Part shown: positions 36,820 to 45,249 of the stretch, in pieces
Position numbering within the stretch: the stretch's first letter is position 1
How the letters are laid out: each line of letters opens with the position of its first letter
NCBI RefSeq assembly: GCF_002802875.1
Contig: NZ_PEBI01000002.1
Span: 137,353 to 201,352 of the forward strand
Direction: 5' to 3'
DNA length: 64,000 nucleotides
Origin: Bifidobacterium primatium
GTDB lineage: Bacteria; Actinomycetota; Actinomycetes; Actinomycetales; Bifidobacteriaceae
Notes under the pieces: generated by a model
What the model was told of the DNA's origin: nothing
Databases searched by the model: none
Seen by the model: the letters and a program-made list of their open reading frames with translations, nothing else
Translations under genes and position numbers: made by a program

Positions 36820-38568
36820 ATGATTACTGGTGCTGTCGGGGAGTCTGCGATTCGCCTGTCGCTAAGCTGGGTGGATTGGCTTATCCTCGTTATTTATTTC
36901 GCAATGATCGTGTGGATCGGCTACACCATCCACAAGCAGCAGAAGTCGAGTGAGGACTTCCTGCTGGCAGGACGTTCGATGCCGGCATGGATCGCAGGCC
37001 TCGCGTTCTGCGCCGCAAACCTCGGCGCCACCGAGATTCTGGGTATGGCCGCGAACGGCGCCCAGATCGGTATGCCGACCATCCACTACTACCTCATCGG
37101 CGCCATCCCCGGCATGGTGTTCCTCGGCATCTTCATGATGCCGTTCTACTACGGCTCCGGCGTGCGCTCGGTTCCTGAGTTCATGCGCAAGCGCTTCGGC
37201 AAGGGCGCGCAGCTCATCGTGTCGCTCTGCTTCGCCGTCTCCACGATTCTGCAGGCCGGCATCAACCTGTATGCCATGGCCCTGATTCTGCAGGCCATGC
37301 TCGGTTGGAGCCAGTGGACCGCAATCATCCTCTCCGCGATCTTCGTGCTCGCCTACATCACGCTGGGTGGTCTGACCTCCGCAATCTACAACGAGGTCAT
37401 GCAGTTCTTCGTCATCGTCGCGGCCCTTATCCCCGTCACCATCGTCGGTCTGCACCAGGTCGGCGGCTGGAGCGGCCTGACCGCCAAGCTGTCCTCCATG
37501 CAGGACTGGTCCGGCTCCATCCACGCCTGGGCCGGCACCGGCTTCGGCAACGTGACCAACCCGGTCGGCGGCGACTGGTTCTCCATCCTCATGGGCCTCG
37601 GCTTCGTGCTCGGCTTCGGCTACTGGACCACGAACTTCACCGAGGTGCAACGTGCATTCGCTGCGAAGAGCATGACCGCCGCCCGTATGACGCCTATCAT
37701 CGGCGCCATCCCGAAGATGCTCATCTGGCTCATCATCATCATCCCGGGTCTTGTGGCCGCCGCCACCGTCGGCAACCTGTTCGCCGGTGACCACCCGGTG
37801 CTGCAGTACAACGAAGCCATTCCGTACCTGTTCAAGATGTACCTGCCGAACGGCGTGCTCGGCGTGGCGATCACTGGTATGATGGCCTCCTTCATGGCCG
37901 GCATGGCCGCGAACGTCTCCTCGTTCAACACCGTCGTCGTCTACGATCTGGTGCAGGACTACATCAAGCCCGGTGAGAAGGACTCGTACTACCTCAAGCT
38001 CGGCCGCTGGATCACCTTCGCCGGCATCATCATCTCCGTCGGCACCGCATGGATCGCCAGCCAGTTCGGCAACATCATGACGTACCTGCAAACGCTGTTC
38101 AGCTTCTTCAACGCCCCGCTGTTCGCCGTGTTCATCCTCGGCCTGGTGTGGAAGCGCGTCTCCAACGTGGCCGGCACCGTCGCCTACGTGGCCGGCATCA
38201 TCGCCCCGCTCATCACCTACATCCTGTACCTGAACTCCGTGGCCGCCGGCAACCCGATCTTCGGCTCCGCGACCGCCGAGACCTGGTACGGCGCCATCAT
38301 CTCCCTGTTCGCGACCTGGGTCGTGGCGGCCATCCTCACGCCGTTCACCAAGGCCAAGACCGAGGAGGAGCTCGAGGGCCTCACCTTCTCCACCGGTGGC
38401 ATGAAGTACTTCAAGGCCGCCAAGGACGAGGAGCTCGAGGACGCCAAGCGCGCCGCCAAGGGCGTCAAGGACACCGCACTGGTCAAGGTCCCGTGGTTCA
38501 AGAAGCCGGCCGTTCTCGGTTCCATCATCTTCATCCTTGGTCTCGTGTTCTACATCCCGTTCTTCTAA
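36820..38568 (+). CDS. Sodium:solute symporter family (SSS) permease
   Basis: 582 residues from ATG 36820 (GGAG just upstream). About 13-14 membrane helices. SSS landmarks: VDWLILVIYFAMIVWIGYT, SSEDFLLAGRSMPAWIAGLAFCAANLGATEILGMAANGAQ, SGVRSVPEFMRKRFG, ITLGGLTSAIYNEVMQFF, and the C-terminal domain before LGSIIFILGLVFYIPFF. The pattern is the sugar-type (SGLT-like) branch, so Na+-driven uptake of a hexose or galactoside is likely; substrate not provable. The soluble loop KTEEELEGLTFSTGGMKYFKAAKDEELEDAKRAAKG is charged. A small membrane gene follows at 37 bases. Confidence 0.9.
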   Translation: MITGAVGESAIRLSLSWVDWLILVIYFAMIVWIGYTIHKQQKSSEDFLLAGRSMPAWIAGLAFCAANLGATEILGMAANGAQIGMPTIHYYLIGAIPGMVFLGIFMMPFYYGSGVRSVPEFMRKRFGKGAQLIVSLCFAVSTILQAGINLYAMALILQAMLGWSQWTAIILSAIFVLAYITLGGLTSAIYNEVMQFFVIVAALIPVTIVGLHQVGGWSGLTAKLSSMQDWSGSIHAWAGTGFGNVTNPVGGDWFSILMGLGFVLGFGYWTTNFTEVQRAFAAKSMTAARMTPIIGAIPKMLIWLIIIIPGLVAAATVGNLFAGDHPVLQYNEAIPYLFKMYLPNGVLGVAITGMMASFMAGMAANVSSFNTVVVYDLVQDYIKPGEKDSYYLKLGRWITFAGIIISVGTAWIASQFGNIMTYLQTLFSFFNAPLFAVFILGLVWKRVSNVAGTVAYVAGIIAPLITYILYLNSVAAGNPIFGSATAETWYGAIISLFATWVVAAILTPFTKAKTEEELEGLTFSTGGMKYFKAAKDEELEDAKRAAKGVKDTALVKVPWFKKPAVLGSIIFILGLVFYIPFF

Positions 38569-38604
38569 ACATCGGTTTGAGCATAATTTTCTAAGGAGTT
38601 TGCA

Positions 38605-38955
38605 ATGGCAGAAGATACCAAGGCCGGTGCTTCCGGCAAGGGCCTGTTGACTCAGGCCGAAAAGGACCAGGCCGTCAAGGCCGCCCGTCGCAACGATCTG
38701 CGTCTGCTGATTGGCGTGCTGTTCGTGATCTACGGCGTCATCGTGACCATCGTCGGCATCGCCGACCCGGCCGCCGACGTCGCCAAGACCGGTGGCATCG
38801 CCATCAACCTGTGGACCGGCATCGGCATGCTGGTCATCGGCGTGCTGTTCCTCGTGTGGAACTTCGTCCGTCCGCTCGCCGCGGAGGACATCATCGCCTC
38901 CGCCGAGGCGTCCGCCGCCAAGGCGCAGATTCAGCACGAAGGCCGCAAGGACTGA
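38605..38955 (+). CDS. Small two-helix membrane protein cotranscribed with the symporter
   Basis: 116 residues. Charged N-terminus, two hydrophobic helices (LLIGVLFVIYGVIVTIVGIA and GIAINLWTGIGMLVIGVLFLVWNFV), then a Glu/Ala-rich amphipathic tail (EDIIASAEASAAKAQIQ). AAGGAG lies before the ATG and a shared terminator follows. Likely an accessory or stability partner for the SSS permease; inferred from position. No named family recognised. Confidence 0.75.
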   Translation: MAEDTKAGASGKGLLTQAEKDQAVKAARRNDLRLLIGVLFVIYGVIVTIVGIADPAADVAKTGGIAINLWTGIGMLVIGVLFLVWNFVRPLAAEDIIASAEASAAKAQIQHEGRKD

Positions 38956-39040
38956 TTGCCGAACGGCTGGGACGATTACCGTCGGCAATCGCCGCAGCCG
39001 TTCACGCTGACGCGTTGAATCCCTGATTCACAGCAAAGAG

Positions 39041-39082
39041 GGCCTCCCGAATCGGTTTCCATCCGATTCGGGAGGCCCTTTC
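39041..39082. terminator. Bidirectional terminator between the symporter operon and the C-S lyase
   Basis: GGCCTCCCGAATCGG (39041-39055) pairs with CCGATTCGGGAGGCC (39063-39077), 15 perfect pairs around a 7-base loop, with CTTT after it and AAAG before it. Serves both converging transcripts. Confidence 0.9.
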
Positions 39083-39120
39083 GCGTGCGGCTCTACGGCA
39101 CGGGGATTTCGGGGGAGCGG

Positions 39121-40332
39121 CTACTGCGCGAACACGTATTCGCTCAGGCGTCGCATGGCCTCCTCGACGCGCGACTTCGGCAACGCCAGATTCATGCGGA
39201 TCGCGCACGGATGCTGGAACTGCCGGCCGTCCTGCCAGCCGACGCCCACGTCCGAGCCGCGCTTCTCCAGCTCGTCGATCGTGACGCCATGCTTCTCGCA
39301 CCATTCGGTGCAGTCGAGGAACAGCATGTACGTGCCCTGCGGCTTCGACACCGCAATCCCATCGAAATGCCGTTCGATGTAGTCGGCGGCATAGTCCACG
39401 TTGTCGCTCAGCACGTCGAGCAGCTGTTCGAGCCATTCGCGGCCTTCGGGGCTGAAGGCGCCCACGAGCGCGTGCATCGACAGCACGTTCATGGCGTTGT
39501 AGTGCGTCTTCTCGCTCACGGCCACCAGGCGATCGCGAAGATAGTCGCTGTATACGATGTGGTAGCTGCCGACGAGACCGGCCAGCGAGAACGTCTTGCT
39601 CGGTGCATAGAACGCGATGACGCGGTTGCGGGCGTCGTCGCTCACCGACTGCGTGGGGATGTGATGGCTGCCGCGCAGGATGATGTCGGACCAGATTTCG
39701 TCGGAGATGACGACGCAGTCGTTGGCCGCGTAGACCTCCATCGCGCGTTCGATCTCCCAGCGCTCCCACACGCGGCCGCAGGGATTGTGCGGCGAGCAGA
39801 ACACCACCACATGGATGTTGTTCTCCTTGATCTTGCGGTCCATGTCGTCGAAGTCCATGCGCCACACGCCGTTCTCGTCACGCTTGAGCGGACTGTGCAC
39901 GATGCGGTATCCGTTGCCGCCGATCGACATGGTGAACCCGACGTAGGTGGGGGAGTGCAGCAGCACGGCGTCGCCGGGCGTGGCGAACGCCTTCATCGCG
40001 CTGACCACGCCGCCGAGCACGCCGTTCTCGTAGCCGATGTGCTTTGCCTCGAGGCCGGTCACGCCGTTGCGGTCGCGCTGCCAGTCGATGATGGCGTTGA
40101 AGTAGTCGTCGCTGGGGTCGAAATAGCCGAACAGCGGATGCTCCGTACGTTTGACGATCTCCCGCGTGATGCTCGGCGCGGTGGCGAAGTTCATGTCGGC
40201 GATCCACATGGGGATCTCGTCGAATCCGGGCTTGGGCGCGTCGGGCGCGAATCCGGGCATGGAGCCGACGCCGTCCACGGCGATCGCGTCCTTGCCGCGG
40301 CGGTCGATGATGGAGGTAAAGTCGTAGCGCAT
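39121..40332 (-). CDS. MalY/PatB-type PLP aminotransferase (probable cystathionine beta-lyase)
   Basis: 403 residues. PLP fold type I with MWIADMNFATAPSI (MalY/PatB N-terminal signature), FCSPHNPCGRVW, VISDEIWSD and the PLP Lys246 in YAPSKTFSLAG. Typical length. MalY-type proteins cut cystathionine or cysteine S-conjugates to homocysteine or thiol, pyruvate and ammonia. The gene is alone, convergent with the symporter operon and 173 bases from the tRNA-Gly gene. Could instead be a general aminotransferase; C-S lyase is the better guess. Confidence 0.85.
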   Translation of the reverse strand: MRYDFTSIIDRRGKDAIAVDGVGSMPGFAPDAPKPGFDEIPMWIADMNFATAPSITREIVKRTEHPLFGYFDPSDDYFNAIIDWQRDRNGVTGLEAKHIGYENGVLGGVVSAMKAFATPGDAVLLHSPTYVGFTMSIGGNGYRIVHSPLKRDENGVWRMDFDDMDRKIKENNIHVVVFCSPHNPCGRVWERWEIERAMEVYAANDCVVISDEIWSDIILRGSHHIPTQSVSDDARNRVIAFYAPSKTFSLAGLVGSYHIVYSDYLRDRLVAVSEKTHYNAMNVLSMHALVGAFSPEGREWLEQLLDVLSDNVDYAADYIERHFDGIAVSKPQGTYMLFLDCTEWCEKHGVTIDELEKRGSDVGVGWQDGRQFQHPCAIRMNLALPKSRVEEAMRRLSEYVFAQ

Positions 40333-40505
40333 AGTAGTACGGTATCGGGCCGGCGGGCGGCACGCGCCGCGCCGGCCCGCAACAATGCTTATCGACCTAT
40401 GACAATGTTGAATGACGGCTCCGGATGACGGAGCCGTCCGACAATGGATTTTGCAAAATCAGGAACGTATGTAATAATCGTTTTTCGGAAGTTTGCGCTT
40501 CCGCT

Positions 40506-40576
40506 GCGGATGTAGCTCAATGGTAGAGCCTCAGTCTTCCAAACTGATTACGCGGGTTCGATTCCCGTCATCCGCT
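40506..40576 (+). tRNA. tRNA-Gly (TCC)
   Basis: 71 bases plus encoded CCA (40577-40579). Acceptor GCGGATG pairs with CATCCGC, discriminator T. Anticodon stem TCAGT/ACTGA with loop CTTCCAA gives TCC. GGTTCGATTC in the T loop. Confidence 0.96.
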
Positions 40577-40659
40577 CCACTTGAGACCGTTGCCATGGCA
40601 ACGGTTTTCTTGTATTCGGGAAGCCCGATTTTCCGCGGGGACGAACGATTGGAGCGTGC

Positions 40660-41415
40660 ATGGCAACCGAATCAAGCAAGACGAGTCGCAACATGGACGG
40701 GACGCCGGACGGCGTTGCAGCGCAGCATGACGCCGATGCCAAGGCCGTTGATATGAAGGGCGCCGATGCCAAGACCGCCGGCGCGACGACCTCCGGCAGG
40801 AAGGTCCGGCTGACCGATCCGAGTGAATCGCATCCCCGCGAGCCGTCCATCGCGGAGCTGGGGCGCCGCCACTGGCACAAGGGCCGCTGGGCGGCGTTCA
40901 TCATCGCATTGATCGCGGCCATCATTGTGCCGTACGGCGGCGGCCGCCTGCTGGCGATGAACGGCACGCAGCTTGTCGTCGACTTCGTCGAGCCGTTCGA
41001 TCCGCGCGGCATGGCGCTGCTGTCGTGGGCGATCACCGTGGTCATGTTCGCTTCGCTGGGCATGGCGGTCATGGAGACGAGGCGCGTGCTGTGGCGCGTG
41101 CTGTTCATCCTCGCGCTGGCGTTGGAGCAGCTGGTCGCCGGCGTCGGGCTACTGCGGCTGAACTTCTGGAATTCCACGTACGTGGTGTACGGCGAGGCCG
41201 CGCCTCCGATCAACGCGGCCAATCTCGGCATCATCGCCGCGGCGGTGGGGCTGGCGGTGTTCGCCGTGGTCTATGTGGGCCTGCTGGTCACGATTCACAA
41301 GGATTCGCGTCTCAATACGCTCACGCGCAGCTGGTCGGCGCTTTCGATGTTCTTCGTCATCGAGGTGGCGGCGCTGCTGGTCGTACTGCTTGGCGGCCTC
41401 GTCACCGCGGTGTGA
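40660..41415 (+). CDS. Four-helix membrane protein, unknown function
   Basis: 251 residues. The first 60 are soluble and rich in Asp, Ala and Lys (DADAKAVDMKGADAKTAGA), then four membrane helices: AAFIIALIAAIIVPYGGGRLL, LLSWAITVVMFASLGMAVM, LGIIAAAVGLAVFAVVYVGLLV, MFFVIEVAALLVVLLGGLV. No catalytic motif or known domain recognised. It stands between tRNA-Gly and rpsO on the same strand, a short gap from each. Possibly a lineage-specific envelope protein. Confidence 0.7.
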   Translation: MATESSKTSRNMDGTPDGVAAQHDADAKAVDMKGADAKTAGATTSGRKVRLTDPSESHPREPSIAELGRRHWHKGRWAAFIIALIAAIIVPYGGGRLLAMNGTQLVVDFVEPFDPRGMALLSWAITVVMFASLGMAVMETRRVLWRVLFILALALEQLVAGVGLLRLNFWNSTYVVYGEAAPPINAANLGIIAAAVGLAVFAVVYVGLLVTIHKDSRLNTLTRSWSALSMFFVIEVAALLVVLLGGLVTAV

Positions 41416-41549
41416 GCGTGGCGCAAGGCCGAGGCTTCGTCCGGCCTGCGTGTATACTTAAATTTTGGCGTGTTTCGCCCGCGGATAGAGAGCGCTGTGA
41501 GCATCGTGCCCACGGCACCGCGCAACAACACTGAACACAAGGAGGAGCT

Positions 41550-41819
41550 GTGGCTCTTAGCAACGCTGAAAAGCAGGCAATCATTTCCGAGTACGCGACG
41601 CACGAGGGCGACACCGGTTCGCCCGAGGTTCAGGTGGCGCTGCTGTCCAAGCGCATCTCGGATCTGACCGAGCACCTCAAGGAGCACAAGCATGATCACC
41701 ACTCCCGTCGTGGCATGCAGCTCATGATCGGTGATCGTCGCCGTCTGCTGGACTACCTCAAGCGCGTCGACATCGAACGTTACCGTTCCCTGATCGAACG
41801 CCTCGGTCTGCGCCGATAA
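41550..41819 (+). CDS. rpsO: 30S ribosomal protein S15
   Basis: 89 residues with a GTG start and a GGAGGAG ribosome site. Motifs: [36 protein letters not shown] and [34 protein letters not shown]. Binds the central domain of 16S rRNA. Sits upstream of pnp, the usual order, separated by a terminator and leader. Confidence 0.98.
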   Translation: MALSNAEKQAIISEYATHEGDTGSPEVQVALLSKRISDLTEHLKEHKHDHHSRRGMQLMIGDRRRLLDYLKRVDIERYRSLIERLGLRR

Positions 41820-41830
41820 TTGAATTCTTC

Positions 41831-41860
41831 CGCCCGGGCATAACCTGCTCGGGCGCTTTT
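41831..41860 (+). terminator. Terminator after rpsO
   Basis: CGCCCG (41831-41836) pairs with CGGGCG (41850-41855), followed by CTTTT. Confidence 0.7.
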
Positions 41861-42022
41861 GCATGTCGGGGGATTGCCGACTGTGAGGAAAGACGAGGAA
41901 GAATCCCCCTGGCCACGGAGGTTGGTCGCGAAGGGCGCTAGAGCGGCGCGGCCGAAAGGGGCGGCCTGGGATTCGGATGAGGTATGGAATCTCATCGAGG
42001 AATACGCCCGGCATGCAAAAGA

Positions 42023-42047
42023 CGCGTGATCCATGGCATATCACGCG
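42023..42047 (+). other. Leader hairpin upstream of pnp
   Basis: CGCGTGAT (42023-42030) pairs with ATCACGCG (42040-42047). In other bacteria a pnp leader hairpin is cut by RNase III so that PNPase can limit its own message; the same role is plausible here. The gap 41820-42200 holds no gene. Confidence 0.5.
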
Positions 42048-42200
42048 CAGGGAGCGCGGAAGAAAACCGGCTCCCCCCGAGGCCTTCGCCTTCCCGGCCG
42101 TGCGGCGTGCAGCCGTCGGACCGCCGGGACCGGCACGGGCCGGCGGGAAAAGAAGAGGCATGGATAGATAGTAGGAATATCGACAAAAGGAGGAACCCTG

Positions 42201-44903
42201 ATGGAGGGTCCCGAAATCAAGGCCGTAGAGGCCGTCATCGACAATGGTTCATTCGGCAAGCGCACGCTGCGCTTCGAGACGGGTCGTCTCGCCCAGCAGG
42301 CGGATGGGGCAGTAGCCGCCTATCTTGATGATGATTCCATGGTGCTGAGCACCACCACCGCCGGTTCCAGCCCGAAGGAGAACTACGACTTCTTCCCGCT
42401 TACCGTCGACGTCGAGGAGAAGATGTACGCAGCCGGCAAGATCCCCGGCTCCTTCTTCCGCCGCGAGGGCCGTCCGAGCTCCGAGGCCATCCTGGCCTGC
42501 CGCATCATCGACCGCCCGCTGCGTCCGCTCTTCCCGCACACGCTGCGCAACGAGGTGCAGGTCGTGGAGACCATCCTCGCCATCAACCCCGAGGACGCCT
42601 ATGACGTCATCGCGCTGAACGCCGCCTCCGCCTCCACGCTGATCTCCGGCCTGCCGTTCGAAGGCCCGGTCTCCGGTGTGCGTCTGGCCCTCATCGACGG
42701 CCAGTGGGTCGCCTTCCCGCGTTGGAGCGAGCGCGAGCGCGCCGTGTTCGAGATCGTGGTCGCCGGCCGCGTGATCGAGAACGGCGACGTCGCCATCGCC
42801 ATGATCGAGGCCGGTGCCGGCAAGAACGCCTGGAAGCTCATCTACGAGGACGGCCAGATCAAGCCCGACGAGACCGTCGTGGCCGGTGGCCTCGAGGCCG
42901 CCAAGCCGTTCATCAAGGTGATCTGCGAGGCCCAGAACGAGCTCAAGGCCAAGGCCGCCAAGGAGACCCGCGAGTTCCAGCTCTTCCCGGAGTACACCGA
43001 CGACCTGTACAACCGCATCGACGAGATCGCCCACGGCCAGCTCGACGAGGCCCTGTCCATCGCCGAGAAGCTGCCGCGTCAGGACCGCATCGCCGAGATC
43101 AAGCAGCAGGTGAAGGACACCCTCGCCGGCGAGTTCACCGACATGGACGACGCCGAGAAGGAAAAGGAGATCGGCAACGCGTTCAAGGAGCTGCAGCGCC
43201 AGATCGTGCGTCGCCGCATCCTCACGCAGGACTACCGCATCGACGGTCGTGGCCTGCGCGACATCCGCACTCTGTCGGCCGAAGTGGACATCGTGCCCCG
43301 CGTGCACGGTTCCGCCCTGTTCCAGCGCGGCGAGACCCAGATCCTGGGCGTCACCACGCTGAACATGCTCAAGATGGAGCAGCAGATCGACGCGCTTTCC
43401 GGCCCGAACACCAAGCGCTACATGCACAACTACGAGATGCCGCCGTACTCCACCGGCGAGACCGGCCGCGTCGGCTCCCCGAAGCGCCGCGAGATCGGCC
43501 ACGGCGCCCTCGCCGAGAAGGCCATCGTGCCGGTGCTGCCGAGCCGCGAGGAGTTCCCCTACGCCATCCGTCAGGTCTCCGAGGCCATCGGTTCCAACGG
43601 CTCCACCTCCATGGGCTCCGTGTGCGCCTCCACCCTGTCGCTGCTTGCCGCCGGCGTGCCGCTGAAGGCGCCGGTCGCGGGCATCGCCATGGGTCTGGTC
43701 TCCGGCGACGTCGACGGCCAGCACGTCTTCAAGACCCTGACCGACATCCTGGGCGCCGAGGACGCGTTCGGCGACATGGACTTCAAGGTGGCCGGCACCA
43801 GCGAGTTCATCACCGCCCTGCAGCTCGACACCAAGCTCGACGGCATCCCCGCCGACATTCTGGCCGCCGCCCTGCAGCAGGCCCACGAGGCCCGCGCCAC
43901 GATCCTCGACCTCATCAACGAGTGCATCGACGGCCCGGCCGAGATGAGCGAGTACGCTCCGCGCATCATCACCACCACCGTTCCGGTCGACAAGATCGGC
44001 GAGGTCATCGGCCCGAAGGGCAAGATGATCAACCAGATCCAGGAGGACACCGGCGCCGAGATCGCCATCGAGGACGACGGTACCGTGTTCATCTCCTCCG
44101 AGGGTGGCGAGGGCGCCGAGAAGGCCAAGCAGATCATCGACCAGATCGCCAACCCGCACGTGCCGGAGGCCGGCGAGCAGTACAACGGCAAGGTCGTCAA
44201 GACCACGTCGTTCGGCGCGTTCGTGAACCTCACTCCGGGCACCGACGGTCTGCTGCACATCAGCCAGATCCGCAACCTCGCCAACGGCGAGCGCATCGAC
44301 GCCGTCGAGGACGTGCTCAAGGAAGGCGACACCGTCGAGGTGATCGTCCAGGGCGTGGACGACCGCGGCAAGATTTCGCTGGCCATCCCCGGCTTCGAGG
44401 ACCAGGAGTCCGGCGCCGGTCGCGGCGGCGACCGTGGCGGCCGTGGACGCGGCGATCGCGACGACCGTCGTGGCGGCCGTGGAGACCGTGACGATCGCGG
44501 CTACCGTGGTCGTGGCCGTCGTGACCGTGACGACCGTCGCGATCGCGATGACCGTCGTGACCGCGATGACCGTCGAGGCCGTCGCCGTCACTACGACGAC
44601 TATGAGGACGACCGCGATTTCGATCGCGATGATGACCGTGACTACCGCGATGATCGTCGTCGTGACCGCGATGACCGTCGCGATCGCGATGACCGCAGGG
44701 ATCGCGATGACCGCCGTGGCGGCCGTCGCGACCGTGACGATCGTCGTCGCGACGACTACCGTGATGACCGTCGTGGCGGCCGTCGCGAGGCTCCGCGCTA
44801 CGCCGTCGACGACTCCTACGACGAGTACCGCGCCGATCGCGAGGAGCGTTCCGAGCGTCCGCGCCGTCGCGTCCGTCGTGACTTCGATCCGTTCGAGGAC
44901 TGA
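42201..44903 (+). CDS. pnp: Polynucleotide phosphorylase (PNPase)
   Basis: 900 residues, longer than the usual ~700-760. Two RNase PH-type halves ([75 protein letters not shown]), a KH domain ([17 protein letters not shown] near 605) and an S1 domain ([26 protein letters not shown] near 660). From about residue 735 the tail is an Arg/Asp/Gly low-complexity run of RDDRR repeats, ending [10 protein letters not shown]. Phosphorolytic 3'-5' RNA decay; the tail is likely RNA-binding or disordered. AAAGGAGGA precedes ATG. Confidence 0.96.
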   Translation: MEGPEIKAVEAVIDNGSFGKRTLRFETGRLAQQADGAVAAYLDDDSMVLSTTTAGSSPKENYDFFPLTVDVEEKMYAAGKIPGSFFRREGRPSSEAILACRIIDRPLRPLFPHTLRNEVQVVETILAINPEDAYDVIALNAASASTLISGLPFEGPVSGVRLALIDGQWVAFPRWSERERAVFEIVVAGRVIENGDVAIAMIEAGAGKNAWKLIYEDGQIKPDETVVAGGLEAAKPFIKVICEAQNELKAKAAKETREFQLFPEYTDDLYNRIDEIAHGQLDEALSIAEKLPRQDRIAEIKQQVKDTLAGEFTDMDDAEKEKEIGNAFKELQRQIVRRRILTQDYRIDGRGLRDIRTLSAEVDIVPRVHGSALFQRGETQILGVTTLNMLKMEQQIDALSGPNTKRYMHNYEMPPYSTGETGRVGSPKRREIGHGALAEKAIVPVLPSREEFPYAIRQVSEAIGSNGSTSMGSVCASTLSLLAAGVPLKAPVAGIAMGLVSGDVDGQHVFKTLTDILGAEDAFGDMDFKVAGTSEFITALQLDTKLDGIPADILAAALQQAHEARATILDLINECIDGPAEMSEYAPRIITTTVPVDKIGEVIGPKGKMINQIQEDTGAEIAIEDDGTVFISSEGGEGAEKAKQIIDQIANPHVPEAGEQYNGKVVKTTSFGAFVNLTPGTDGLLHISQIRNLANGERIDAVEDVLKEGDTVEVIVQGVDDRGKISLAIPGFEDQESGAGRGGDRGGRGRGDRDDRRGGRGDRDDRGYRGRGRRDRDDRRDRDDRRDRDDRRGRRRHYDDYEDDRDFDRDDDRDYRDDRRRDRDDRRDRDDRRDRDDRRGGRRDRDDRRRDDYRDDRRGGRREAPRYAVDDSYDEYRADREERSERPRRRVRRDFDPFED

Positions 44904-45023
44904 TAGTCCTCTCACGGATCCGTGCGCGACCTTGGCGGTCGCTCCCCTTGCCTACGGAGAGCCTGCCGGGTTCTCCGCTTAACGGCTCGGCATTCGAGGA
45001 CTGATGGTCCTCTTGCGGATCCG
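44892..45023. repeat. Duplicated pnp 3' end around a hairpin mini-element
   Basis: TTCGAGGACTGATRGTCCTC and CGGATCCG, including the pnp stop codon, occur at 44892-44922 and 44993-45023. Between them at 44939-44990 lie GCTCCCCTTGCCTACGGA, a GGAGA...TCTCC hairpin and TTAACGGCTC, matching the element after fas. Confidence 0.75.
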
Positions 45024-45038
45024 CATGTGATCTGACCC

Positions 45039-45088
45039 ATGGAGGGGCGGACACCGACTATGTTCGGTGTCCGCCCCTCCATTTGTAT
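45039..45088 (+). terminator. Strong terminator after pnp
   Basis: ATGGAGGGGCGGACACCGA (45039-45057) pairs perfectly with TCGGTGTCCGCCCCTCCAT (45064-45082), 19 pairs, then TTGTATTC. Confidence 0.9.
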
Positions 45089-45117
45089 TCGGCTGCGGTA
45101 ATTAACAGGATTGTCAT

Positions 45118-45127
45118 GGGGGGGGGG
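45118..45127 (+). promoter_or_regulatory. Poly-G tract (ten G) upstream of the adhesin gene
   Basis: Ten consecutive G, followed by TATTTTTTTC, 123 bases before the adhesin start. Tracts like this change length by slippage and can switch expression. Confidence 0.6.
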
Positions 45128-45249
45128 TATTTTTTTCACCGTGCGGTTCAAGTGAAGAGGGGTCGCGCATCTCCCAGGGGATTTTCGAAGGCTTCCTATT
45201 GGGATGGTTTAAGCAAGGAGATAGTAGGAAGTACTGTCGAGGTCCAATT

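Noticed and set aside
42249-44915. An 888-codon minus-strand frame opposite pnp
   Set aside because: The translation is Val/Ala/Thr and Asp/Leu-rich with long TVIAVTT-like runs made by the pnp Arg/Asp repeats; no domain.
45118-45127. Poly-G runs as certain phase-variation switches
   Set aside because: Kept only as candidates: homopolymer length is also a common sequencing error, and no reads are available to show variation.
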